Positions 9,149-18,786 are shown, numbered from the stretch's first letter. The stretch is 58,037 bases of DNA from Verrucomicrobiota bacterium (GCA_016871595.1 VHCY01000005.1:1-58037), one strand, 5' to 3'. Notes: a model not told the origin generated them from the letters alone. A program made the numbers and translations.

Positions 9149-10090
9149 ATGAAGGCGCAGGAGATGCCGGAGGCGGTGCGGGCGGAGTGGTGGCAGCCGT
9201 TCGCGGACTTCCTGGCGGGCGAGCGGCGCTGTTCCCCCTACACCGTGCGCAATTACCGGCAGGCGTTCGCCGGGTTTCAGCGCTGGCTGGCGAGTCCGGG
9301 CGTGGACCGTTGGCGCGCGGGCCCTGGCGCGGTCAGCCCGCGGGAGGCCCGGGACTTTGTGATCGAGTCCCAGCGGCACCTGGGCCGGCGGACCCTGCAC
9401 AACCATGTGTCGGGCCTGCGGGCGTTTTATAAATTCTGGATCCGGCGAGGGCGGCTGCAGCGGGACCCGTTCGTCGGGGTGGCCCTACCGCGCCTGCCCA
9501 AGCTGCTGCCGCGGTTCCTGACCGAGGAGCAGATGAAGCTGCTGCTCCTGTCGCCGGACCGGTTGGCGGCCGCGGGTACTCTGGACCAGTGGACGGCGGC
9601 CCGGGACCGGCTCGCGCTGGAGTTGCTCTATGGGGGCGGGCTGCGCGTGAGCGAGCTCGCAGGGCTGAACCTGGGCGACGTCGTGGACTGGGACGAGGGG
9701 GTGGTCCGCGTGCTGGGCAAGGGCCGCAAGGAACGCCTGTGTCCGATCGGGGCGGTGGCCGCGGACGTGCTCCGGCGTTACCGGGCACGGTGCGCGGAAG
9801 GTGCGGGGCCCGATTCGCCGGTGTTGGCGGTGCCCGGGGGACGGCGGACTTCCGTGCGGGACATCCAGGTGCTGGTGAAGCGCCACCTCGAGGCGGCGGG
9901 TCTGCCGTTGGACCTGAGTCCGCACAAGATCCGGCACAGTTACGCCACCCATCTCCTGAATGCGGGCGCCGATTTGCGGCTGGTTCAGGAGCTGCTGGGG
10001 CACGCGCAGTTGGCGACCACCCAGGTTTACACGCACGTCAGCCTGGAGCGCCTGCGGGGCATCTACGACCGGGCGCATCCGCGGGCGTAG
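9149..10090 (+). CDS. xerC: tyrosine recombinase XerC/XerD
   Basis: core-binding N-terminus; LLYGGGLRVSELAGL, HKIRHSYATHLLNAGADLRLVQELLGHAQLATTQVYTHV catalytic R-H-R-Y residues. Confidence 0.93.
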   Translation: MKAQEMPEAVRAEWWQPFADFLAGERRCSPYTVRNYRQAFAGFQRWLASPGVDRWRAGPGAVSPREARDFVIESQRHLGRRTLHNHVSGLRAFYKFWIRRGRLQRDPFVGVALPRLPKLLPRFLTEEQMKLLLLSPDRLAAAGTLDQWTAARDRLALELLYGGGLRVSELAGLNLGDVVDWDEGVVRVLGKGRKERLCPIGAVAADVLRRYRARCAEGAGPDSPVLAVPGGRRTSVRDIQVLVKRHLEAAGLPLDLSPHKIRHSYATHLLNAGADLRLVQELLGHAQLATTQVYTHVSLERLRGIYDRAHPRA

Positions 10091-10109
10091 GTGGGTTGGG
10101 AAAAGAAGT

Positions 10110-10141
10110 GGGGGCGGCAGGCCAGCCATCCCGCCGCCCCC
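10110..10141. terminator. hairpin between convergent xerC and VPDGG-protein genes
   Basis: perfect 9-bp inverted repeat gggggcggc / gccgccccc with 14-nt loop; no U-tract. Confidence 0.5.
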
Positions 10142-10142
10142 G

Positions 10143-10156
10143 GGGACTGCAGTCCC
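10143..10156. repeat. perfect 14-bp palindrome GGGACTGCAGTCCC
   Basis: read directly from sequence; directly follows the hairpin at 10110-10141. Confidence 0.8.
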
Positions 10157-10171
10157 AAAGCGTAGGGTTCT

Positions 10172-10717
10172 TTAGACCCAGCGCCGGATCAGGCCGAGGA
10201 GGCCGAGGACGGCGCCGAGCACCATCACTCCGATGCCTCCATCCGGCACCCGGGGCGGAGTGCTGGCGTCGTAGAGGCGGTAGCCGGAGAGAGCGTTCTG
10301 GCCCGGGGCGTTAAACGTCCACGTGCCGGTCATCCCGCCGATGTAGTAGGCCCCGAAGGCGCCGGGCGCGAAGCCGCCGCCCCATTTGAGGACGAGGTAC
10401 GCGTACGTGCCCATCAGCATCGCGATCGAGGTGCCGGTGTTGTCGGGGTAGCCGGGCATCATCGGGTCGTCGTTGGAGTCGAACGTCAGCGTGGCTGGGC
10501 TGGGCAGGTCGGGGTTGTTGTTGGTGTTGTAGGTGGTGATCAGGCCATTGAGCCAAGTCGCGACCGTCGCGCTGCCCGCGTCGTCGGGCACCGAATTGGT
10601 CGGATTCAGATCGATGGGCAGGCCGAAGGCCGTGGTGGCGCCGAGGAGCAGCGCGACCCAGCCGAGTTTGAGCTTAGTAATCGAGGAGTTTAGGATGTGG
10701 GCGCTAATGGATTGCAT
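10172..10717 (-). CDS. secreted protein with C-terminal VPDGG-type (PEP-CTERM-like) sorting signal
   Basis: N-terminal signal peptide (LGWVALLLGATTAFG), C-terminus VPDGGIGVMVLGAVLGLLGLIRRWV = motif + hydrophobic helix + basic tail. Confidence 0.85.
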   Translation of the reverse strand: MQSISAHILNSSITKLKLGWVALLLGATTAFGLPIDLNPTNSVPDDAGSATVATWLNGLITTYNTNNNPDLPSPATLTFDSNDDPMMPGYPDNTGTSIAMLMGTYAYLVLKWGGGFAPGAFGAYYIGGMTGTWTFNAPGQNALSGYRLYDASTPPRVPDGGIGVMVLGAVLGLLGLIRRWV

Positions 10718-10740
10718 CAGCGATGCCTCGATCTGAGCTC

Positions 10741-10784
10741 TAACGCTGCCACGATGCGTTAAAAATAGGTACTATAACCTATTT
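10741..10784. promoter_or_regulatory. AT-rich promoter region with two adjacent inverted repeats upstream of the VPDGG gene
   Basis: TAACGC-N9-GCGTTA (10741-10761) and aaataggt-actata-acctattt (10763-10784); TATAGT on minus strand inside the second. Confidence 0.45.
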
Positions 10785-11047
10785 AAATGGGGATATTCTG
10801 GATAAAGATATCGCAAAGTTGTAAGTATTAGATTATAAAGAAATAAATACTCAAATTGGTAATAAAAAATGACAGCCGGAATGGCGACTTTCGGGCATTT
10901 GTGCCGGCGTGCGTGCGTCAATCCCCTGCGGTCGAGGCGCTTGGGTACTTCAGGACTAATGTTCTGAGGGCGCGCAGGGGTTTCGGGATCAATGACATTT
11001 AATGGCGTTAATGGCCGACCGATGCGGCGCGTGTCTTTCGTCCGGCG

Positions 11048-11070
11048 GCGGCGCCTGAGGCTGGCGCCGC
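11048..11070. other. 8-bp stem hairpin upstream of metG
   Basis: gcggcgcc-tgaggct-ggcgccgc inverted repeat. Confidence 0.4.
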
Positions 11071-11134
11071 GGGGTGGTTGGGCGCCAAAGGCTTGGACAT
11101 TTGGCTGGTCCGGGCTTTGGCTGTCCGGCCGCCA

Positions 11135-12667
11135 ATGAAGCCCTGCTACATCACGACCGCCATCGACTACGCGAACGGGTCCCCGCACCTCGGCCACGCG
11201 TACGAGAAGGTCCTGACGGATGTGATCGCCCGGTTCCGTCGGCAGCTTGGCGACACGGTGCACTTCCTGACGGGCACCGACGAGCACGGCCAGAAGGTGC
11301 AGGCGAGCGCGCGGGCCCGCGGCATCGCCCCGCAGGCCTTCGTCGACGCGGTGTCGCAGGAATTCCGGGACCTGCTGCCCAAGCTCGACGTGCGGCCGGA
11401 CGACTTCATCCGGACCACCGAGCCGCGTCACCAGCGCGTGGTGCGCGACCTGTTGCAGCGGTTGTACGACCAGGGGGAGATTTACCGGGCGGAGTACCGC
11501 GGGTTCTATTCCACGCGCCAGGAGCAGTTCCTGCAGGAGAAGGACCGCAATCCGGATGGGACGTGGCCGGAGTTGTTCGGGGAGGTGACGGAGATCACCG
11601 AGGCCAACTACTTCTTCCGGCTGCGGAAGCACCAAGACTGGCTCGTTTCCTTCCTGCAGGCGCACGCGGGGTATGTGTTCCCCGCCTTCCGGCAGAGCCA
11701 GGTGTTGGAGTTCCTCAAGGAACCGTTGAACGACCTCTGCATCTCGCGTCCCCGCGAGCGCCTCGAGTGGGGCATCCCGCTGCCGTTTGACGACCAGTAC
11801 GTGACCTACGTGTGGTTCGACGCGCTGGTGAACTATTACTCGGCGGTGGTCGACCGCCCCGGCCTCTGGCCGGCCGATTACCACGTGATCGGCAAGGACA
11901 TCCTCGTGCCGCCGCACGCCGTGTACTGGCTGATTATGCTGCACGCGGCGGGCATTGCACTGCCCAAGGGGATCATCGCCCACGGCTGGTGGCTGCAGCG
12001 GGGGGCGAAGATGTCGAAGAGCACCGGCAACGCCCTCAATCCCCTGGACCTGGTGGACCAGTTCGGGGCGGACGCCTTCCGCTACTTCCTGATGCGGGAG
12101 ATGAACGTGGGGCAGGACAGCGACTTCACCCCGGAGCAGTTTTTGGTGCGCTACAACAGCGAGCTCGCCAACAACCTGGGCAACCTGGTGAACCGCACGC
12201 TCAATATGACCACGCGCTTTGCCGGCGGGGTGGTGCCGGCCGCGGAGGCGGCGGAGGAGCCGGAGACGGCGTTGCGCGAGCTGTGGGCGCAGACGGGGCC
12301 GGAGGCGGTGGCGTTGGGTGAGCGGTTCCAGTTCCACACGGCGCTGGAGCGCACGATGGCCTTTGTGACGGCGACCAACGCCTATGTGGAGCGGCGGGCG
12401 CCGTGGAAGCTGGGCAAGTCCGCCGATCCGGCGGATCAGGCGCGGTTGCGGACGGCGCTCGCGACGATGGCGGAGGCGCTGCGGCTGGCGGTGGCGGCGA
12501 TGCAGCACGTCATCCCGGGCACGGCAGCCAAGGTGAACGCGGTCCTGGGGCATCGGCCGGGCGCGGTTTGGAAGGACGAGCTGGTCTGGGGGGGGCGGCT
12601 GGCGGGCAATCCCGTGGCGCCGGCGCTGGTGCTGTTCCCGCGGCCCGAGAAGCCGCCGGCGGCGTAG
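11135..12667 (+). CDS. metG: methionyl-tRNA synthetase (form without recognisable Cys zinc knuckles)
   Basis: YITTAIDYANGSPHLGHAYEK, KMSKSTGN; start at MKPCYITT. Confidence 0.96.
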   Translation: MKPCYITTAIDYANGSPHLGHAYEKVLTDVIARFRRQLGDTVHFLTGTDEHGQKVQASARARGIAPQAFVDAVSQEFRDLLPKLDVRPDDFIRTTEPRHQRVVRDLLQRLYDQGEIYRAEYRGFYSTRQEQFLQEKDRNPDGTWPELFGEVTEITEANYFFRLRKHQDWLVSFLQAHAGYVFPAFRQSQVLEFLKEPLNDLCISRPRERLEWGIPLPFDDQYVTYVWFDALVNYYSAVVDRPGLWPADYHVIGKDILVPPHAVYWLIMLHAAGIALPKGIIAHGWWLQRGAKMSKSTGNALNPLDLVDQFGADAFRYFLMREMNVGQDSDFTPEQFLVRYNSELANNLGNLVNRTLNMTTRFAGGVVPAAEAAEEPETALRELWAQTGPEAVALGERFQFHTALERTMAFVTATNAYVERRAPWKLGKSADPADQARLRTALATMAEALRLAVAAMQHVIPGTAAKVNAVLGHRPGAVWKDELVWGGRLAGNPVAPALVLFPRPEKPPAA

Positions 12668-12681
12668 TCGGGTCCCCGCCG

Positions 12682-14097
12682 ATGACCATCCTGCCGTTGC
12701 ATCCGGCGGACAACAGCTCCTCCCCGGAGGCGCTGCGGGATTTTCTGGCGCGCTGTCAGGCGGAGGTGCGGCGGAGCGGGCGGCCGCGGCTGGTGAGCAT
12801 CTCGCTGGCGGTGGAGGCGCTGGATCCGCTGGCGGTCCTGGAATCGATCTTCGATCCGCGGGCGCCGCACTTTTACGCGGAGCGGCCGGCGGCGGGGTGG
12901 GCCTTGGCGGGGGCGGAGGTTGCAGCGGCTTGCACCGCGGAGGGCCCGGAACGGTTCGCGCGGGTCAAGGCGTGGGCGGAAGCCCTGTTGGCGGACGCGG
13001 TGGCGGTGGGGGATGTGACGGCGCGTTTCGGCGGGCCGCACGTCTTCAGCGCCTTCGGGTTCCAGCCGGAGACGGAGGCGGGCCAGCCGTTCCCGGCGGC
13101 GGCGGCGTTCGTGCCGCAATGGCAGGTCGGCCTCGAGGGGAACACCACCACCGCGGTGGCGAATGTCCTGGTCACGGCCGATGCGGACCTCGAGGCGCTG
13201 GCGGTCCGGGTGTGGCGGGCGCACCGGAAGTTCCGGGCCCTGGAGCCCGCGGAGTTCCCACCGGCCGAGGCGGGCCCGGCGATCTTCCAGCGGCGCGAGG
13301 CGGGGGATTATCCGGCCGCGGCGGGTGCGGCGCTCGGGCTGATCGCGCGGGGGACGTTCCGCAAGCTGGTGCTGGCGCGGGCGCAGGATCTGCGGGCGGA
13401 CCGGCCGTTGCATCCCCTGCGGATGCTCAACGGCCTGCGGCAGCGCTTCCCGGACTGCTACGCCTTTTCCTTCGCCTGGGGCGAGGGCCCGAGTTTCATC
13501 GGGGCGAGCCCGGAGCGGTTGCTGCGGGTGCGCGGGGGGGAGCTGGAGACGGAGGCCCTGGCCGGTTCCATCCGGCGCGGTCGCGGCGCGGCGGAGGACC
13601 TGGCGCTGGCCGGCGCCCTCCTGCGGAGCGAGAAGGACCTGCGCGAGCACGCCGCGGTGGTCGAGGACGTGCGCGCGCGGCTGGCGGCGCTCGGCGTGAC
13701 GGCCGGTCCCGCGGCCGCGCCGGGCGTGCGGCGGTTGGCGAACGTCCAGCACCTGCACACGCGGCTCGCGGGCGCGTTGCCGGCCGGGGTGCACCCGCTG
13801 GACGTCGCCGCCGCCCTGCATCCGACGCCGGCCGTCGGAGGGGAGCCGCGCGAGGGGGCGGGCGAGGTCATCCGCCAGTTGGAGGGGTTTCCGCGGGGGC
13901 TTTACGCGGGGGCGCTGGGCTGGTTCGACGCGCGGGGAGAGGGCGAGTTTTTCGTCGGCATCCGTTCCGCGGTGGTCGAGGGCACGGCCGCGCGCGTCTA
14001 CGCCGGGGCGGGGCTGGTCGCGGGGTCCGACCCGGAAAAGGAGTTGGCCGAGACCGACCTGAAGTTTAAGGCGATGGTTGAAGCCATCACCGCCTGA
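12682..14097 (+). CDS. menF: isochorismate synthase
   Basis: chorismate-binding domain: FRKLVLARAQDL, FIGASPERLLRVRGGELETEALAGSIRRG, HPTPAVGGEP. Confidence 0.92.
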   Translation: MTILPLHPADNSSSPEALRDFLARCQAEVRRSGRPRLVSISLAVEALDPLAVLESIFDPRAPHFYAERPAAGWALAGAEVAAACTAEGPERFARVKAWAEALLADAVAVGDVTARFGGPHVFSAFGFQPETEAGQPFPAAAAFVPQWQVGLEGNTTTAVANVLVTADADLEALAVRVWRAHRKFRALEPAEFPPAEAGPAIFQRREAGDYPAAAGAALGLIARGTFRKLVLARAQDLRADRPLHPLRMLNGLRQRFPDCYAFSFAWGEGPSFIGASPERLLRVRGGELETEALAGSIRRGRGAAEDLALAGALLRSEKDLREHAAVVEDVRARLAALGVTAGPAAAPGVRRLANVQHLHTRLAGALPAGVHPLDVAAALHPTPAVGGEPREGAGEVIRQLEGFPRGLYAGALGWFDARGEGEFFVGIRSAVVEGTAARVYAGAGLVAGSDPEKELAETDLKFKAMVEAITA

Positions 14098-14099
14098 GG

Positions 14100-15839
14100 A
14101 TGCACCCGTTCCAGCCTGACCCGCGCAATCTGAACACCCTCTGGGCCGGCGTCCTCGTGGAGAGCCTGGTGCGGGCGGGGGCGGTGGCGGCGGTCGTGTC
14201 GCCCGGTTCCCGCTCCAGTCCCCTGGCGGTGGCGGCGGCGACCCATCCGAGCTGGGAGGCGATCCCGGTGCTCGATGAGCGCTCCGCGGGCTTCTTCGCG
14301 CTCGGGCTGGCGAAGCGCGCGGGACGGCCCGCGGTGCTCCTCTGCACGAGCGGGACGGCGGCCGCCAATTACCTGCCGGCGGTCATCGAGGCGTCCGAGG
14401 CCGGCGTGCCCTTGGTGGTCCTGACCGCGGATCGTCCGCCGGAGCTGCGCGGCTGCGCCTCCGGGCAGACCATCGACCAGCAGAAGCTCTACGGGGGCTA
14501 CGTGCGCTGGTATCACGAACTGGCGGTGCCGGAGGCGGAGGCCGCCCGGTTCCGTTACCTGCGCCAGACGATCGGGCACGCGGTGGCCCGCAGCCTCGGC
14601 AACGGCGGTGGCCCGGTGCACCTCAACGCGCCGTTCCGCGATCCCCTGGCGCCGACGCCGGACGGCGGGGTGGCCGCGGCGCTGGCGGCGACGATCGATT
14701 GGGAACGGTTCTTCCGCGGGTTGCCGGCGCCGGAGCCGGTCACCCGCCTCACGCGCCCGCCGGAAATCGCTCCCGAGGTGCACGGGGTCATCGTGGTGGG
14801 GCCGGTGCAGACCGCGGAACCCGAGGCGTTCGTGGCGGCGGTGGGCGAGTTGGCGGGGCGGCTGGGCTGGCCCGTGCTGGCGGATGCGCTTTCGCCCGTG
14901 CGGCAGTGGGCGGAGCGGGTCCCGCATCTGGTCACGACTTACGACACCATCCTGCGGCATCCCGCGGCGGCGGAGCGGTTGCGGCCCGAGTTCGTGCTGG
15001 GGATCGGCGGCTGGCCGGTGAGCAAGGTGCTCCGGGCGTGGCTGGAGGAGGCGGATGCGGACACTTGGCTGGTGACGGAGCGTGAGGACAACCGCGATGC
15101 GCTGCACGGGCGGACGCGGGTGCTGGCGCTGCCGGTCACGGTGTTGGCGGGGGCGTTGCCGGAGGTGGCCCCGGACAACGGCTACCAGCGGATGTGGGCC
15201 CGCTACGAGGCGCGGCTGCGGCCGGCGCTGGAGGGGCGGCTGGAGGCGGAGGCCGGGATGTTCGAGCCGAAGGCGGTGTGGCTACTTGGGCGCGCCTTGC
15301 CGGAGGGGACGGATCTTTTCTTAGCCAACTCGATGCCGATCCGGGACGCGGAGTACGTGTTGCCGGCGGGCAACCGGCGGCTGCGGCTCTGGTGCAATCG
15401 CGGGGCCAACGGCATCGATGGCACCTTGTCCACGGCCTTGGGTCTGGCGCACGGGTCAGACCGGCCGGCGGTGCTGCTGACGGGGGATCTCTCGCTGCTC
15501 CACGACACCAACGGACTGCTGCTGGCGCCGCGCTTCCGCGGGTCGCTGACGGTCGTGGTGATCAACAACCGGGGGGGCGGGATCTTCGAGCACCTGCCGA
15601 TCGCGCAAGTGGCGGGGGTGTTCGAGGATTTCTTCGCGACGCCGCAGGCGGTCGATCTGGGGCGGCTGGCGGCGGCTTACGGCATTGCCCACGAGTGGGT
15701 GGCCGATTGGGCCACGCTGGCGGAGCGGGTGGCGGCGCCGGCCCCCGGCGTGCGGATTTTGGAGCTGGCGACCGACCGTAAGCGGGACGCCGCGCAGCGG
15801 AAGCGCTGGTTCGCGGAACTGGCCGCGGGGCTGGGCTGA
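14100..15839 (+). CDS. menD: 2-succinyl-5-enolpyruvyl-6-hydroxy-3-cyclohexene-1-carboxylate synthase
   Basis: ThDP enzyme: NLNTLWAGVLVESLVRAGA, VSPGSRSSPLAVAA, NRGANGIDGTLSTALG, GDLSLLHDTNGLL. Confidence 0.95.
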   Translation: MHPFQPDPRNLNTLWAGVLVESLVRAGAVAAVVSPGSRSSPLAVAAATHPSWEAIPVLDERSAGFFALGLAKRAGRPAVLLCTSGTAAANYLPAVIEASEAGVPLVVLTADRPPELRGCASGQTIDQQKLYGGYVRWYHELAVPEAEAARFRYLRQTIGHAVARSLGNGGGPVHLNAPFRDPLAPTPDGGVAAALAATIDWERFFRGLPAPEPVTRLTRPPEIAPEVHGVIVVGPVQTAEPEAFVAAVGELAGRLGWPVLADALSPVRQWAERVPHLVTTYDTILRHPAAAERLRPEFVLGIGGWPVSKVLRAWLEEADADTWLVTEREDNRDALHGRTRVLALPVTVLAGALPEVAPDNGYQRMWARYEARLRPALEGRLEAEAGMFEPKAVWLLGRALPEGTDLFLANSMPIRDAEYVLPAGNRRLRLWCNRGANGIDGTLSTALGLAHGSDRPAVLLTGDLSLLHDTNGLLLAPRFRGSLTVVVINNRGGGIFEHLPIAQVAGVFEDFFATPQAVDLGRLAAAYGIAHEWVADWATLAERVAAPAPGVRILELATDRKRDAAQRKRWFAELAAGLG

Positions 15840-15905
15840 CTCCCCCGATCAGCCTGGGCTGGGCCCTGCAACCGGAGGCCCGCGTCAAATCACGCCGCCG
15901 GCCTG

Positions 15906-15931
15906 CCCCGAGCCTGTCGAGGGGCTCAGGG
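15906..15931. repeat. REP-like element CCCCGAGCCTGTCGAGGGGCTCAGGG
   Basis: Matches the widespread GAGCCTGTCGA.GGGCTC-type palindromic repeat; minus strand folds as ccugagcc/ggcucggg; overlaps menB stop codon (15926-15928). Confidence 0.65.
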
Positions 15932-16759
15932 CAGCCACGGATACTTCCGGGCGTCGGGCGCGCGTTTCTCCCGCTGGGCGGTCATGAAATCCTTCGCCTC
16001 CTCGCTCATATAGTAGAGCAGGGTGGCATTGCCGGCCAGTTCCTGGATCCCGGCCTGGCCGTCGAGCTCGGCGTTGAAGCCGCTCTTGAGGAGGCGGATC
16101 GCGAGGGGGCTCTTTTGGAGGATCTCGCGGGCCCATTGCACGCCCTCGGCCTCGAGGCGGTCCACCGGGACGACCGCGTTGACCAGCCCCATCTCGAGGG
16201 CTTGGCGGGCGTCGTACTGGCGGCAGAGGAACCAGATCTCGCGGGCCTTCTTCTGGCCGACCACGCGGGCGAGGTAACTGGAGCCGAAGCCGCCGTCGAA
16301 GCTGCCCATCTTCGGGCCGACCTGGCCGAAGATCGCGTTGTCGGCGGCGAGGCTCAGGTCGCAGACCACGTGCAGCACGTGCCCGCCGCCGATGGCGTAG
16401 CCGGCGACCAGCGCGATGACGACCTTGGGCATCGAGCGGATGAGCTTCTGGAGGTCGAGGACGTTGAGGCGCGGAATGCCGGCCTCATCGATGTAGCCGG
16501 CGTGGCCCCGCACGCTCTGGTCGCCTCCGGCGCAGAAGGCGTACTTGCCGTCCCGGTGGGGGCCGGCGCCGGTCAGCAGCACCACGCCGACCTTCGGGTC
16601 CTCCCGGGCGTCGGTGAAGGCGTCGTGCATCTCCTTGACGGTCAACGGGCGGAACGCGTTCCGCTTTTCCGGCCGGTTGATCGTGATGCGGGCGATGCCC
16701 TCGGCCTTGTGGTAAAGGATGTCGGTGTAGGTCTTGGCGACCTGCCAGTCTGGGCTCAT
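15926..16759 (-). CDS. menB: 1,4-dihydroxy-2-naphthoyl-CoA synthase
   Basis: crotonase fold: [70 protein letters not shown]. Confidence 0.96.
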   Translation of the reverse strand: MSPDWQVAKTYTDILYHKAEGIARITINRPEKRNAFRPLTVKEMHDAFTDAREDPKVGVVLLTGAGPHRDGKYAFCAGGDQSVRGHAGYIDEAGIPRLNVLDLQKLIRSMPKVVIALVAGYAIGGGHVLHVVCDLSLAADNAIFGQVGPKMGSFDGGFGSSYLARVVGQKKAREIWFLCRQYDARQALEMGLVNAVVPVDRLEAEGVQWAREILQKSPLAIRLLKSGFNAELDGQAGIQELAGNATLLYYMSEEAKDFMTAQREKRAPDARKYPWLP

Positions 16760-16899
16760 CGGCGCACGGTGGGGGCTTTCCGGGCAGTTGTCCACGGCGG
16801 GGGCGGTTTCCGGGCTGGGGGCGAAAGCAAGCAGTTTTCCGGCCGGCGGCCGAAACGGCTTGGAGGCGCGGGGCGATTGCGGGAGGTTGGGGGCAGATT

Positions 16900-18786
16900 A
16901 TGAAGCCATCCGCGGAAGCAGGGCAGGGGGCGGGCGCCCGTTGGGCGCTCGGGCTGGGGGCCCTGGGGGTGGTCTTCGGGGACATCGGGACGAGCCCCTT
17001 GTACACGATCCGTGAGTGCCTGCACGCGCTGCCGCCGGCGGAGCACGCGACGGCGGTGCTGGGCGTGCTTTCGCTGGTCTTCTGGTCCCTGGTGCTGGTG
17101 GTGAGCGTGAAGTACGCGACCTTCGTGCTGCGGGCGGACAACCGCGGCGAGGGTGGGATCTTCGCCCTGCTGGCGCTGGGCCGGCTCGATCAGGGCGTGC
17201 GGGCGAGTCTGAACGTGGGCACGGTCCTCGTCCTCCTCGGGGCGGCGATGTTATGTGGCGAGGCCATCATCACCCCGGCGATCACCGTGCTCAGCGCGGT
17301 GGAGGGGTTGAAGGAGGTGGCGCCGGGAATGGACTTTCTGGTGGTGCCGGTCGCCTGCCTGATTTTGGGCGGGGTCTTCGCCTTCCAGCACCGCGGCACG
17401 CGCTTCATCGGCGGGATTTTCGGGCCGGTGATGCTGCTCTGGTTCGCGGTGCTCGGGGGTCTCGGGCTTTGGCGGGTGCTCGAGAACCCTGCGGTCCTGC
17501 GGGCCTTGGATCCGTGGCTGGGTATTAACCTGCTGGTCGGGCATCCGGCGCAGGCGGGCATTCTACTGGGCGCGGTGGTGCTGGCCTTCACGGGCGTGGA
17601 GGCGCTGTACGCGGATATGGGTCATTTCGGCCGGCGGGCGATCCTCACCTCGTGGTACGGCGTGGTGCTGCCGGGGCTCGTGCTGAACTACTTCGGGCAG
17701 GGCGCGCATTTCCTCGCGGGCCGGGGCTCGGCGGCCAACCCGTTCCTCTCGATCGCCCCGGAGGGCTGGCCCCGCTACCTGTTGCTGGCGCTCTCGGTGC
17801 TCGCGGCGATCATCGCGAGCCAGGCCCTGATCTCGGGCGCGTTCTCACTTGTCCGGCAGGCGATCCAGCTGGGCTATTTCCCGCGCCTGGCCGTTCGCCA
17901 CACCAATCCGGCCCAGCGCGGGCAGATCTTTTTGCCGCTGGTGAATGTGGTCCTCGCGCTCGGGTCCATCGCCACCGTCTTCGGCTTCAAGTCCAGTTCG
18001 GCGCTCGCCGCCGCCTATGGCATCGCGGTCACCGGCACGATGATCGTGACCACCCTCGCGCTCTACGCGGTGATGGTGCGGGCGTGGCGCTGGCCGGTCT
18101 GGCAGGCGGCCGCGGTCTGCGGGGGCTTCCTGGCGCTCGACGCGGTCTTCTTCGCCTCAAACCTGCACAAGTTCCACGACGGCGGCTGGCTGCCGGTGCT
18201 GATCGCGCTGGGGGTGCTGGCGGTGATGACCACGTGGAAGCGGGGCAAGGGGGAGATCTTCCGGCGGGTCTACGCCAACGAGATCACGGAGTCCGAGCTG
18301 TGCGCCATCGCCTCGAGCCCCCACCTGGTGCGCGTGCGCGGGACGGGGGTCTTTATGGCCGGCAACCCCACCGGCACCCCCCTCGTCCTCCTGCACCACG
18401 TCAAGGCCAACAAGGTCCTGCACGAGACGGTGGTGCTGCTGAGCATCCTTACCGAGGAGGTCCCGTTCGTGCCCGAGGCGGAACGGCTCGAGGTGCGCGC
18501 CATCGGCGAGGGCATCTGGCGGGCGGTCGCGCGGTACGGTTATATGGAATCACCGGACGTGGCCGCGTTGATCGGCGGGATCCGGGACCGCGGGGTGCCG
18601 CTGCGGCCGAACGAGGCGACGTACTACTTCAACCGCGAGATGATCATCGCGGGCGGCGATTCGCGGATGTGGGAATGGCAGAAGCACTTCTACGGCTTCC
18701 TGAGCCGGAACGCGCGGCAGGCGCGCGACTACTACCAGCTGCCGCCGATGCAGATCATCGAGGTCGGCCTGCCGATCCAGCTCTGA
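16900..18786 (+). CDS. kup: KUP-family potassium transporter
   Basis: LGALGVVFGDIGTSPLYTIRECL, multiple TM helices, RADNRGEGGIFALLALG. Confidence 0.95.
   Translation: MKPSAEAGQGAGARWALGLGALGVVFGDIGTSPLYTIRECLHALPPAEHATAVLGVLSLVFWSLVLVVSVKYATFVLRADNRGEGGIFALLALGRLDQGVRASLNVGTVLVLLGAAMLCGEAIITPAITVLSAVEGLKEVAPGMDFLVVPVACLILGGVFAFQHRGTRFIGGIFGPVMLLWFAVLGGLGLWRVLENPAVLRALDPWLGINLLVGHPAQAGILLGAVVLAFTGVEALYADMGHFGRRAILTSWYGVVLPGLVLNYFGQGAHFLAGRGSAANPFLSIAPEGWPRYLLLALSVLAAIIASQALISGAFSLVRQAIQLGYFPRLAVRHTNPAQRGQIFLPLVNVVLALGSIATVFGFKSSSALAAAYGIAVTGTMIVTTLALYAVMVRAWRWPVWQAAAVCGGFLALDAVFFASNLHKFHDGGWLPVLIALGVLAVMTTWKRGKGEIFRRVYANEITESELCAIASSPHLVRVRGTGVFMAGNPTGTPLVLLHHVKANKVLHETVVLLSILTEEVPFVPEAERLEVRAIGEGIWRAVARYGYMESPDVAALIGGIRDRGVPLRPNEATYYFNREMIIAGGDSRMWEWQKHFYGFLSRNARQARDYYQLPPMQIIEVGLPIQL

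Noticed and set aside
10797-10805. Single DnaA-box-like TTATCCAGA (minus strand) in the AT-rich island, possible oriC
   Set aside because: Only one imperfect box, no dnaA/dnaN/gidA neighbours and no box cluster
10772-12553. 593-aa minus-strand ORF antisense to metG extending into the AT-rich region
   Set aside because: Coding evidence is on the plus strand (metG); the ORF is compositionally a GC-skew artefact
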